Below the pieces are notes generated by a model. That model worked only from the letters and a program-made list of their open reading frames with translations. It searched no databases and was not told the DNA's origin. DNA of 64,000 bases from Plazaster borealis (Eukaryota > Echinodermata > Asteroidea > Forcipulatida > Labidiasteridae): the NCBI GenBank assembly GCA_021014325.1, contig CM037461.1:3187501-3251500 (forward strand). The letters are read 5' to 3'. The position numbers and the translations under genes were made by a program. Positions 31,760 to 43,600 of this stretch are shown piece by piece (positions within the stretch are counted from its first letter, which is position 1; every line of letters begins with the position of its first letter).

Positions 31760-32031
31760 TAGTCTTGGTTCCTAGACGCTCCAGTTGTGTAGTCACGAAC
31801 ACATGTAGTCACATAGACCTAACCGCTATAAACCGCTATCGCCCCACGAACCGCAGGAGGGCGCTATCCTTCCTGTAACAGCTCCTGTGATAGGTTCGTG
31901 GTGATAGCCATTGATCTCTATTTTTGAGATCAATTGTAGCGGTTACAGGAATAGTAGCGCCCTCTAGCGGTAACAAGGTTTTCCGTGAGTATTCTCGATT
32001 ACACGACTGGAGCGTATTGGAACCAAGACTA
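31760..32031. mobile_element. Mutator-like foldback inside LINE
   Basis: TAGTCTTGGTTCCTAGACGC at the left and GCGTATTGGAACCAAGACTA at the right; inner arms CCGCTATC/GATAGC continue. ACTGGTCTG (31751-31759) and ACTGATCTG (32032-32040) are a 9-bp duplication with one mismatch. Same family as 20610-20857. Confidence 0.82.
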
Positions 32032-32570
32032 ACTGATCTGTAGTTACATGCCTGGTTCTTCGACCCCGTCAGAAATATTTGGCGACACTCTTTTGTCATT
32101 TTCTAATCATCTGGGATGCACCCTTCTTCCAAAGATTTCTTGAAAACCATGTACAATGGAACAGCAATCTCTCATTTGCATTTTGGAATAATAACGATAA
32201 AAAAATGAAAACATAGCGAATAGACACAAATAAATCAGACTTCCCAATTAATTGTTTTGTTTAACAAACCAACAAACAAAAACGAACAAACAAACAAACA
32301 CCCCAACATGCCACACAAAAACGGTTCTTCAGAAAAGCAAAAATATTCAAATACTGTTGTAGGTATTTTTGTTTAATGTTTTTTATTAAAAGAAGAATAA
32401 GAACATAGTCTCGATATAATTATTCCGATTAACCACTAATTAAAATCATTAAACAATTATGGTAAATTTTATGTAAATATAATAATGAATCAATTATTAT
32501 AGAATCAAAATATATACATATTCATACATGAATGGTTCAGCCTAGGTTACAATGAACTTATGGCCCTTTT

Positions 32571-32913
32571 CGATAACCACGGGTTGGACCTGGGATCCGG
32601 CTTAGGCTCTGTCCGCCAGTTTGAAGCGTTAGGGTTAGGGTTGGGGTTAGGGTTGGGGTTAGGGTTGGGGTTAGGGTTGGGGTTAGGGTTAGGGTTAGGG
32701 TTATGGTTTGGGTTGGGGTTAGGGTTGGGGTTAGGGTTAGGGTTGGGGTTAGGGTTAGGGTTAGGGTTGGGGTTAGGGTTATGGTTGGGGTTGGGGTTGG
32801 GGTTAGAGTTAGGGTTTGGGGTTAGGGTTAGCAACAATCCTAGCCATAGCCAAAGCTGCAAATTTGGATACGGCCTAAAGCCGGTTTCAAAGCCATGGTT
32901 TAGAAAAGGGTCT
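32571..32913. mobile_element. inverted-repeat element with telomere-like core
   Basis: Left arm CTTTTCGATAACCACGG and GATCCGGCTTAGGC; right arm GCCTAAAGCCGGTTTC and CCATGGTTTAGAAAAGGG. They are imperfect inverse copies over about 60-70 bp. Between them is the TTAGGG/TTGGGG array (32628-32832). Confidence 0.68.
32628..32832 (+). repeat. TTAGGG/TTGGGG hexamer array
   Basis: About 34 hexamers, mixed GGGTTA and GGGGTT with a few GGTTTG and GGTTAT variants. TTAGGG is the usual animal telomere unit. The Leu-Gly and Asn-Pro open frames through it are artefacts. The stretch 32175-32570 is A/T-rich with no gene. Confidence 0.93.
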
Positions 32914-33449
32914 GATGAAATTCTATTGGGCATGCTCAACAGAGGGCGATGTGCCATTTCTTTGACGGAACACTTCCATGAATCTTGGGGGAAAAATTAT
33001 TTGTTCTGGCTATAAAATAGCTCCCTTTTTTAGGGGACCACAATTGTTTAAATTTGTTGGCATGTTAATTCGAATCGCAGTAAGTTCTTTCCATCTGCAA
33101 TACACATACACATGCACATCGAATAACGAGATAAGTTTATTTCAAACACTTTTCTTAAATTTAACAACCAGTGATAAAACTTGTTTGTGACTCTGCTTTG
33201 AATTGTCAACAGATGCAAGAGTACTTACTTCTGACGTTACCTAAATTGATAGGATGACATATAAATCCGGGTACATTACCCCTTGCCTGGACTCCCAAGA
33301 GTGGCTACGCATGGAGAAAGGAGGGCTGCGTAAGCCTTTTCCACTGCAACGCTTTAAAATGGAAATCGCCCAGTAATTACAAACTTGAGCAGCTGTGTAT
33401 GAAATCAAGCCTGATCAAACAATGGCAATGTGCCATGCACAACTCTCAG

Positions 33450-33611
33450 CTATAGAGGTTTTACAGTCACGTGATGTTATGACGTGACTATGTGTTTGAG
33501 ACGCCATATTGCCGGTCAATGACCAGCGGCAAGATCCTAACCCTGACCGGCAAGATGGCTGCCGTTGCGGTAGGCGGGGCTGTAGTGACGTCAGCTGTAA
33601 AACCTCTATAG
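33450..33611. mobile_element. MITE with perfect 18-bp ends
   Basis: CTATAGAGGTTTTACAG at the left and CTGTAAAACCTCTATAG at the right, 162 bp apart, in the intergenic region after GABBR2. CAGTCACGTGATGTTATGAC and GGGCTGTAGTGACGTCAGC extend the partial match. No other feature seen in 32914-34083. Confidence 0.82.
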
Positions 33612-34083
33612 TCAGGCACTGTTTGAACTAGGGTGACGTCAAATGAGAGGGGGGTCGCGGTATAAGATATCCATGTTCAATTTTATAGAACCTCCAAGTA
33701 GAAATTCTCATTGTCTTTGGTACTAAACGGGCAGCACGCAGGAGCCAATTGTCTTTTGCTGTTTTTAAGCAGAAAGGAATGCTTCACAAACGAGTATAGT
33801 CTATAAAAAGTTTACAGGGAACTATAAGAAGTAATATATATATCATTGACATTTGGCTGATGGTAAACCCATTTCTGTCAATGAATTAAGACTCTTCTTT
33901 GCTTAATAAATATTTGTGCGCACAGTGAGCCAAGTGAAATTCGCCCAGCAACCATTTTCTATGATGCAAAGTATGTCTATACGCTAATCAGTCCTAGGTA
34001 AATTTGCCAAGACTATTACACTAATTGATATTTTCTAAATAGAAAAATCTATACAACTTTTGTTCATATTTTGAGACCGGAGA

Positions 34084-34522
34084 CTAATCTAAGAGATTTC
34101 TTGTTAATGATACAAAAGACGTTTCTTCGTTGCTTGGGATAGCATAGGAGCAGTTGTTTCCAATGGGTCCCGTCACCGGGGGGCTATTGTTATTGGAATC
34201 GTCCATTTGAGCCTCAATGGTAGTGACGTCACTGTTGGAATCGCTGAAGGGTCTGTGCACCTGCGCAATGCGGTCCAGACTGGAAGTGCTCTTAAACACG
34301 GGTTCGATCGTCACGTTGACCGCGTGGTTGTTCATTCGTGGGATGGGTCCGCTGATCGAGACGGGAATATGTGCCACTGTTGGCGGCGGACTTGGAGGCT
34401 TGGAAGGGATGATTGGGGGGCCGATGTAGACACCACCGAAGGCTGTGAAGAGGCGGGACGTGTCACCGGCGTCATCGTCGTATTCTTCCGCCTCCCATCT
34501 GCTCTTGCTTGGTGTGCTGTTT
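34084..34522 (-). CDS. GABBR2: GABBR2 last coding exon (cytoplasmic tail)
   Basis: 146 codons including TAG at 34084-34086; acceptor CTATTACAG. Reads [40 protein letters not shown], then [17 protein letters not shown] and ends [10 protein letters not shown]. It is Ser/Asn/Pro rich, with one acidic patch and a short proline run. The sequence is not conserved with vertebrate tails as far as I can recall. Confidence 0.82.
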
Positions 34523-34578
34523 CTGTAATAGTAATTTGCGCATTAATTATGGTTAAAAAACAATTGATCTGATTTGAC

Positions 34579-34611
<33 letters not shown>

Positions 34612-37600
34612 TGTTTATACATTATTTTGTTTTTATTCAAAAGGCAGGGTATACCTTTGGCAATTACTCAAAAAATTACTGACCATAAAAAACTTACTTG
34701 GTAAAGAGTACTGGAGAGCTGTTGATAATATAAAATTGGTCAGCTGTAATTTGTAACATTGAATATTATTTGTATTTTTAAATAATAAGTAAATTTGACC
34801 GGATTGTAAGAAAAAAGTCTGGACTTGAGGCAGATGTGTTGCACTTAGATAATTGAGTTCAATACGGTATACATGTAGTTTTCTCAAATATGACTTCATT
34901 TCAGAGGAAAATATTTCACAGGAAAAATGGTTTGAGCATGAACTTTGCAATCAGTAAGCCTTCAGACTACCTTTAACTATTATTAATATTATTTTGTTGG
35001 TGGCCTTCCACGGGATGGCAAAACAGCCTAGCACAAATATATAAATATATTTTTTTATATAACAAAAATCATCTCTGGGTAAGTTGAGGGCGCTTTTTCC
35101 ATTTCAAAGTTTCAAAGGCACACTACATATGGTTTTGAATAAAACATGTCCTAGTTCGGCCTCTTTTTACACTTTCTTCCCTTTTTATGGCAAAACTGCA
35201 TATCTCTGTACTTGCTTTTCTCAAAATGTCATTTTTCGAGTAAGGCTACTTTTCCATGGAAGGGGGTTTCATCAAATGTGATGCGATCAAGCAAAATGAG
35301 TCGTTTGTCGACGCAGGTCATTTTTCATTTGTTTATACATTTGAAAAGAGCATAATCTATGCTTTAATACTGTTACAACCCCATGTTGATACCACCTTTG
35401 GTTCAAAAGCTGTGAAAGTAGAAACACCAAGAGATGCGAGAGAATGAAACTGAGAAAAGGGGGTTTAATGTCGAGTTGTTTATTGAAACTACATCGGCAC
35501 ATTTTCTTTTACTGCTAATTTGAACCCCTTTTTGATGTTATTTATCAGGAAAGAAGTTGCCAATACAAAATAAGATACATTTTGGCATTTAAATTTACAA
35601 CAATTTTATTTTGAAAATTTCACCCCTTTTGGCCTGTTTTGGCTTGTTTCTCCATACTGATATTTTCGACAAACGACTAATTTAGCTTGATGGCATCACA
35701 AATGAGAAAATAACAATAACAAGAAACATTTGAAACAAAAGTAAAATATATTTACTTCTGAGATTGATCACTTGATGTGGGCTCTGTGACACAGAATCGG
35801 ACACTGCCGGGGGAAGCACCCACTTTAGAAGTCTCTGTCCCTGAAACAAGAAACAAAATAAAAACCAACTACAAAAAATACTTATGTGGGCTTTGAACCA
35901 TTGCATGATGAGGTATCAATGTACATTCGGTTTGCGGTAACACCATGTGTATGTATCTCCTTTGCTGTGTAGATTTTGTTCTATGGGAACTTGTCTTGCT
36001 GTGTGTTCTACTGCCGCGGAGTAGATTTAGGAATTCGGGAGGCTACTTAATTCTGAAAAGAACCGTCCTGCTTATTGACTACTACCTTGCGGAAGGTAGT
36101 AAATCAGCCGAGACTACTACTTTTGCTTTGGGGATCGATTGGACTTCTTGCAGCAGAGTGAGTTCTTAATTGGTCTCAACGTGTGACACATATGAGTCTA
36201 TTTATAAGGATTCCGGGGGTTTCAGTGCAGAGTCAGGATTGGGCGCTTTGGGCAATAAAAAACGTTTGAAAGCATTTGCTAAGAAATTAATATGGTTGGA
36301 AAGGTGTTTCAAGAGTAGAACACAATGATCCACACAAATATGCCTCAAAATTGTGTGGTTTTCCTTTTACTCTGCGAACTAACACGGTCTGCCATTTTGT
36401 GGAGTCAAAATTTGTTTTCTCAGCAAGTAGACACTGAATTCAGTAAACTTTCACATGTGACTTTTATTATATCTTTCTTTATAATGTTGCCTACAAACCA
36501 GCATTACATTGACAAAAATCAATCTACGACCCTACCTTTAATGATTTCTGAGAGATATATGTAAGACACTGACCATTACGAAATTAAACAAATGAACAGA
36601 AGAATTGTAAACTCGTTATCTAGGTAGGTATCTTTCAGAGGAACAGTCCAGATTTTCAGGGAAGCTATTGAAATATCCAAGCACAATACTGTGACTCAAG
36701 ACATCGGCTATTTCATCAGGTATCTTTCAGAATAGTTTTGTCTACCTTTGGATTTTGTAGAATGGCACGTTGAGTTTGGTGTATCAATACCAGATGATTT
36801 GCCCTCTTCGTCTAATATGAGTAGCGGGGCCTCCTCAGGTGCGATGGAAAATAACTTCTTCTCCAGCTCTTTAATTGTTTCGTTTTGCTGAGAAGAAAGC
36901 ATAAGACTGACATGAGTTTAATAACAACGATAACACCGCTCTCAAAAACGCTCATTAACTTATCTATGCAGGACTGGAAGGACACGGAGGCCATGGCCTC
37001 TGTTGCCCTGGGGTGCGTTCCACTTGCGCAAATGTTGCCAACATTTGCGCACAATTGCCAAAAAATTCGAGTGGAACGAGTTGTGCGCCGCCAACGTTGG
37101 CGACTGTTAGCAACCATAGGCAAACGTATTTCTGAGATGTTTGTGGGTGTTTTTTTGAAACGGCAGACAGCAAGATTTTTGTCACGAAAATATTTATAAT
37201 GTGTTTCAGTGATTGATAATGCAGTCAGGTGGAGTTAAAATAACAACTTAGAGGCACTGAACATGTTTGGTAATTGTCAAAGACCAGTGTTCTCACTTGG
37301 TGTATCCCAACATATGCATAAAATAACAAGCCTGTGAAAATTTGGGCTCAATTGGTCATTGAAGTTGTAAGAAAATGATGAAAGAAAAGACACCCTCGTT
37401 GTACAAATTTGTGTGCTTTCAGATAGGAATAAAAACTTCTTGTAAGAAGTTTTTATTATTTTAGTGAGAAATTACCTCTTTCTCAAAAACTACGTTACTT
37501 CAGAGGGAGTCATTACACATGTTATGGATCAGACAACATTGTGACATATATCATCTCATGTCGTCATGACTACTTGGTTTAGATTTACAATTTACATATA

Positions 37601-40600
37601 TACACATACAAAAAATGATTTGGGATTGAACAAAGAAAAATTGACTAGAGCAGGATTTGAACCAACAACCTCCGGTTTAATGTGCTGGCGCTCTACCAAC
37701 TGAGCTACATGTATCTAGCCCTATGTTGGCGGTCTCCCTATTAGGAAATTTAGACAGTGAAAATAACAAACCTCTTTCAACTTTGAATCCAGGTCTCTTC
37801 TCTCGGTGCTTAGCACTTTGAACTTCTGGTCCGTGTCGAATGTATGAATGGACGTGGATGCCGTCCTAGTCTTGTCCATAGTTCCTACGACTCGCACTCT
37901 ATCGTTAACATTAGGGTTGACTCTCATTTCAATAACCTACACATCAAACAATAAGTCATCATTGTAAGATATGTGACAAGTGTATCATCTTGTTTAGTGC
38001 CCTCAGTTGGCAGCTCCTCCAACTGTATGGATTCTAGATTGCCATAGTCTCACATGTTGTTATGTTACTTGCACACCACTGGTGGAGTTAACGACGACAC
38101 GATTTGATGAAGTCCAGAGAATGTTTCCGACTGAGTTATTTCTATTATTGATAGTATTTAGTTAGAGGCAAATACTGTTACATGGTGTCAGAAGTGGGAT
38201 AATAATACAAATAATATACAGGACATCTCCCAGCAATAACTCTTCGTTCTACAACATCTTTCCAATTGAACCCATCGATCTTGGTTTGGTTTGGTTTGGT
38301 TTGGTTTATTTTGTATCATATTCTCAAGAACAGATTTACAATGCATATTTAACGAACAACAGAAATGATACGAGGGATCCAGGTAAAAAGCATAAGCTTA
38401 TACAAGACCCGGAACCCAGTAATTATAAATTTAGTTATTAAATTAATACATGATAAAATAGAATTAGCTGTTGCAAACGGCTTTACCAACCAAAAGGACC
38501 TATGGTATAAATGCAAAAAATAGTTAATGGCTTGACGTTCCGACCCTAGCAGGGTCTTTCTCGAAGGCTAAATTAATATACACACCATGCCGAATGTTAT
38601 CAAGTCAAAACCATTTGGTTTGAAAGAAAAAAATAATAATAAAAGAGTCAGTTGGGGAGACCGCGCTTTCTCCCGTGCTGCACCAGGGCCCAAAATCATG
38701 GCTCTGCTCACCGACAATTTCTGCACTTGCGATCACCATTCTTCGCTTAAAGGGCAAGCACCGACTTTTGCGCTAGCTGTGTAAGCGAAGAATACCTAGT
38801 AACGTGGACTACGCACGCGCACAAGCAATAATTCCCTGCTAACCCGTGAAATAAGCTTGACGTAAGCACGGAATTCCCTGCTTCCGTAAGCGCTGATTCT
38901 TTGCTTACGGTAAGCAGAGCCATGAAATTGGGCCCTGAACTCTGGAACGATCTTCCTCAACACTTGCGCCAACTAGAATCCCTATCAACTTTTAAATCGT
39001 CACTCAAAAACTCGTTTTTTCTGTACTCGTTATTCTGTTTAATTGGTATTATGTTTTAACTCGCTATGAGAGTCATGCGTGACGGATACTGGTGCGTTAC
39101 AAGTGTTTCATTATTATTATAATTAGGGGTGAGACTCAGTGCTGACAAAAACAAACTAAAACTAGGATCCAGATCAGGAGGTACGTTGAAATGGTAGAGC
39201 AGAATGTACTACCTTCCCAACTTTTTACACAGCAATTATGGTTAAGTGCCTTAATCAAGGGCACAAGTATTGCATTCTGAAGGTATTGCATTCTGCTCTA
39301 CCAGCCAGGCTCCTGGTGGATGATACCCATGCCTACATCCTTACGGGCTGTAAAGAGGGTAACCCTGTTTCAGCGCCAGTAGGTGGCAGCGTGCCGCTGG
39401 TGACAGTTGATTTGGGTCAATAACCCAAATCAGTGAAGTGTAGCCCTCACCTTGAAGTCGCCGTCCAGCCTTGTGACGTTAGGCGATATCTGTCATGACC
39501 AGGGTTTCGAACCCACACTCTGCTGCTGACAACACCAAAGCTTGGGTTCGGTGAACTAGACCGCCCCAAATGTTATGTTACGTTATCTAAGGCCGTGTCC
39601 GAATTAGCAGCTACAGCTACGGCTACGGCTAGATTTCCGCATCATCATGCGTTGAAGAATAGGACGTCCTTAGCAACACCCTTAGCAACACCCTTAGCAA
39701 CAGCCATAGCCGTAGCTGTAGTCGCCAATTTGGATGCTGCCTTAGACTGTGGAACCCTCACCTTTGGCACAAAAACAAGACATAGAGTAACCGTGGAGCA
39801 GAATAGGATGAAGAACGACACAAGACCGTAAGACGCGTTTGGATCATCAGTGATGACAGAAGACAGTGCTACGCCCAACACGCACATGATGACGACATTA
39901 TAGACGCTGCTGCCAATGTACTTGCTGTCATTCAGGGCTGGTATACTGACGTGACGTGTCTCCCAGGCCAAGAACAAACCAAATATCTGTACAAAAAAAC
40001 AGACACGCAGAATGATCATAAGAAATACACTTTAAAAGGTAACGTACGCGTTTGGTAATGACTCAAAACAAATATTAGCGTAAAAACTTACTTGGTAACA
40101 AGCAACGGAGAGCTTTTGATAGTATAAAACATTGTAGGAAATGACTCCCTCTGAAGCAACGTAGTTTTTGAGAAAGAGGTAATTTCTCACTAAAATAATA
40201 AAAACTTCTTGCAAGAAGTTTTTATTCCTATCTGAAAGCACACAAATTTGTACAACAAGGGTGTTTTTTCTTTCATCATTTTCTTGCAACTTCGATGACC
40301 AATTGAGCCCAAATTTTCACAGGCTTGTTATTTTATGCATATGTTGGGATACACCAAGTGAGAACACTGGTCTTTGACAATTTCCAAACTTGTTCAGTGC
40401 CTTAAGGGATTAACTGTGGATAAGGCGCCTCAAGACCATTCAACCCCATAGTCTGAACATCCAAGAAGGAAATGACTAATAACCTGTTGTCTTTGCCTTC
40501 TCCTTTTCCCCACAGATATCCTCCTTTTTAGTCTGCCAAATTCACTAATTAATAACCTATTCTCCCTCTTCCGACCGTTGATTTTGTCCTTTGTCTTTCT

Positions 40601-43600
40601 AACTTCTTGTGGTCAAACCAGCCCCTTCCCTCCACCCTCCTCCCCCTCTGTCAGCCTCCTCCCCCTAATTGGCCAGATGCTGAGGATCTTTTGGTTGAGG
40701 GTGTCCGTGCTGGTAACCTCTCCCCTCAAATTTACATTTTTTCATTTTTTATATTTCACATTTACTTTTTACATTTTTCATTTGTTTACTGTTGTTTTTG
40801 GAACTTTTTGTCTCGTGGCTGAGTTTTTAAAATTTTGTTTTTAGTCCTTCTCGCGAACTATTACCCGCAAATTACGCGCGTGCGATGTCTAGTTCACGCT
40901 GGCGCAAATCTCATGCACTAGCCTCTTTTAGTTAACCCCACGTGACCGTGTTTCAACCAACCAGATTACAGAACTAGCAAGAGGCGTGTTATAATATACC
41001 ATTAGAACGCCCTTGTAGATGTAGATAGCTGCAAGCCAGATCGTCATCTTGGTACTAACACAGGTTTCAATTACAGGTATGATCATGATGTCACGACCAG
41101 ATGTGTCCATCTATTGAAAAGATAAAAATGAGATTAGAAACGAATTCAGGGGCCAAAGTGTGATGTCACAATATACTGTGCAAGTCTCACGCGCATTCAA
41201 ACTTCCGGGACCGTTGTGGTCCCAACCATATGGAGTTTGACGTGTGTAATACTTAGTGATAACAAAATATGGAAGTAAAATCAATTCAACAATATATCGA
41301 AGAAAACTCGAGAATTAAACTTGACCTCAGCTTCCGGTTACTGCAAGAATTAAGAATTTTGTGCTCACTTCCGTCACAAAACTTATCTAACCCTTGTTTT
41401 GGATGCGCACTGATAATCGCCAGATGCTGTAATTGCAACACGAAGACTTTTCATTGCAGTCTATGGTTGTTGAGGCGTCAGCGTCCTCTATAAACTGCGT
41501 CAGGCGTCAATTTTATGCTCGTGTGACCATTGCGAATCTGGCGTAAGGGGTTTCTAAAAAGTTAAGATCAAATAAGCATCCTTGTCCCAGAGTTTTAATT
41601 TTGTTTCAATAATAATTAACTCATTATTGTGTATTTATTATAAAAGCTAAAACTAGTTAATATAAATTGCAATGAGTATTTTTATTGTTCAGATTTTGTC
41701 ATTAGATATAATTTTAAACAAAGATTTGATCTCAGATAAAAAAAGAGTTGATTGACGTGTTTTCTCATACCGATACGGGCGAGACTTGCACAGTCAATAC
41801 AAATTGCTATGGCAATATAAGCCCCTTCTCACATGACAAAGGCAAACGAGGGTCCCTGGACTTGTGCTCAAGTCGCTTGACCACGGACGTTGGTCAAACC
41901 AACGTCCCGTTTCACAGATCCTTCATTATTTGCGCACGCATGGTAGCTCTAGCTAAACCGGGGTGAACCCTTTCTCTTAACGAGAAGTGTATTGGGTTAT
42001 TTTACGTGCATTACACAACACACGGGACCAACGGCTTTACGTCCCATCCGATGGACGTGAAGCAAAAATGGTTAAGTGTCTCGCTTAAGGACACAAGTGT
42101 CATGACCAGGACTCGAACCCACACTCTGCTGACCAGAAACACCAGAGCTTGAGTCCGGTGCTCTTAACCGTTCGGCCACGACATACCACAACAACTATGG
42201 ACCTGTGCTTGTGCAGAGCTGAGGTACATTTCAAACTATGTGGACTTGACAAAAGGCCTTTAAGATGAGTCTAGTGCTTTGTGAAATAGAGCCCTGGTGT
42301 GTTTGGATATCATTCAAGGCTTTGTATTAAGACTGTGTCATAAAACTGATCTACAAAAATATCTTATTTTAACCACTTCACGTCGGATGACGTGTTTTTC
42401 CGTAATTTCTTTTGGACAGACTTACGGTAGACGATTTTTAACGCCAGGAACAACATCGGGTTTTCAAAATTTTTTGCTAACAGCCAGAGGGCTACTGTTT
42501 TTATCCACCCGGACTTTCCATTGTGTAGCGTGCACAGACGGCAGGCACCCGCCGTGATACGCTTCGTTTCACCCGTACAAATAGCGACAACAGGTTCTGG
42601 AAAACATGTCTTGTAAAATCCCTTTCCGGGGGTTATTGTGTAACCCCCGATTCCAGACCTTTGTCCTGTTGTTGTACAAACGTGGCAAACAAGAATAGAA
42701 AGGCTGCCCCCATTGTTTGTCATTATATTCGGCTCAACGGGCGGTAAGTCGAGCGTTCCAAGATTCCAGTATACCAGATTTTCAGCCGTGGCTCACAGCC
42801 GAGGTTCTGCAAATCACGGTGAGTGCCCACTCAATGTTCTTACGTCTACGACAACATCAAATCCCGTCACTAATTATCAGAACCTTTGTTTTCTTTCTTT
42901 TTTCAAGTTAGGGTTCCATTGTGCGTTGATATTTTCAACGGAAAACGATTACTCAAGAAGCTCCAAAAAGTTCTGAAAAACTTTTATATCGCAGGTGATG
43001 GGCACGTTTTGTTGTAGTTTTTTTATACCCTTGTTTTGTTCCCGTTTGCTTTTCTCATTGATTTGTAATTTCCCTTTTTCACTTCGTAACTTCTTCCCCT
43101 GTGTAATAACCCCCAGTTTGCCTCCCTCTGCAGGTTGATTGTATAACCTTGTATAAGCTTCCCCACAGATATCCCCCTTTTTTAGCCTGCCTCATTCACT
43201 AGTTAATTACTTTTGCTCCCTCTTCCCACCTTTGATCTTGTCCCTTGACTTCCAACTTCTTTTGGTCAACCATCCTGTTCCCTCCAACCCCCATCCCTTC
43301 GTCTCCCTATTCATTGTTTACCCCTTGCTATTTCTGTGTGCTCTCCGCCTCCCTCTCTCTCTCTATTCATGTATTTCCACTTGACTGCTTCTGTTACACT
43401 TATATACCTGTTCATGTGTGTTGTCTTGTCATTCAGCCTTCGAGAAAGACTCTGCTAGGGTGGAAACGTCAGGCCATTAACTATTTTTTGAGTTTTTTAA
43501 TACCGATGTGAAGTGGTCGTTAAAACAACGAAGAAACTGTTTCTTAACCTTTTCTTCAGTACAGTGTAAGAAACAACCTTGTCCATTACACATATTGCAC

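Larger units (their letters stand above)
30640..32172 (-). pseudogene. decayed LINE reverse transcriptase, split by two DNA elements
   Basis: Read on the minus strand in pieces: VFKKSLEEGCIPDD and SKNQACNYRSVS (32172-32032); RPVSLTVYPVKTMESLLRDA (31759-31624); TTLENVIESLEEGFGVDII and LDTVHHKRLVSKLKA (31230-31090); SGVPQGSV, then NFADDTK-like FADD remains (to about 30870) and HLKDWSDTWL. These are reverse-transcriptase motifs in order. Stops and frameshifts are frequent. Confidence 0.85.

Noticed and set aside
32628..32832. True chromosome end
   Set aside because: Sequence continues on both sides with ordinary genes and the block sits inside inverted arms.
32547..33015. Pro-Asn and Leu-Gly repeat proteins
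   Set aside because: They are translations of the TTAGGG/TTGGGG block on both strands.
37640..37720. Functional tRNA gene
   Set aside because: Box A and B are present, but the acceptor stem is not intact and the same head recurs with a shared SINE tail.
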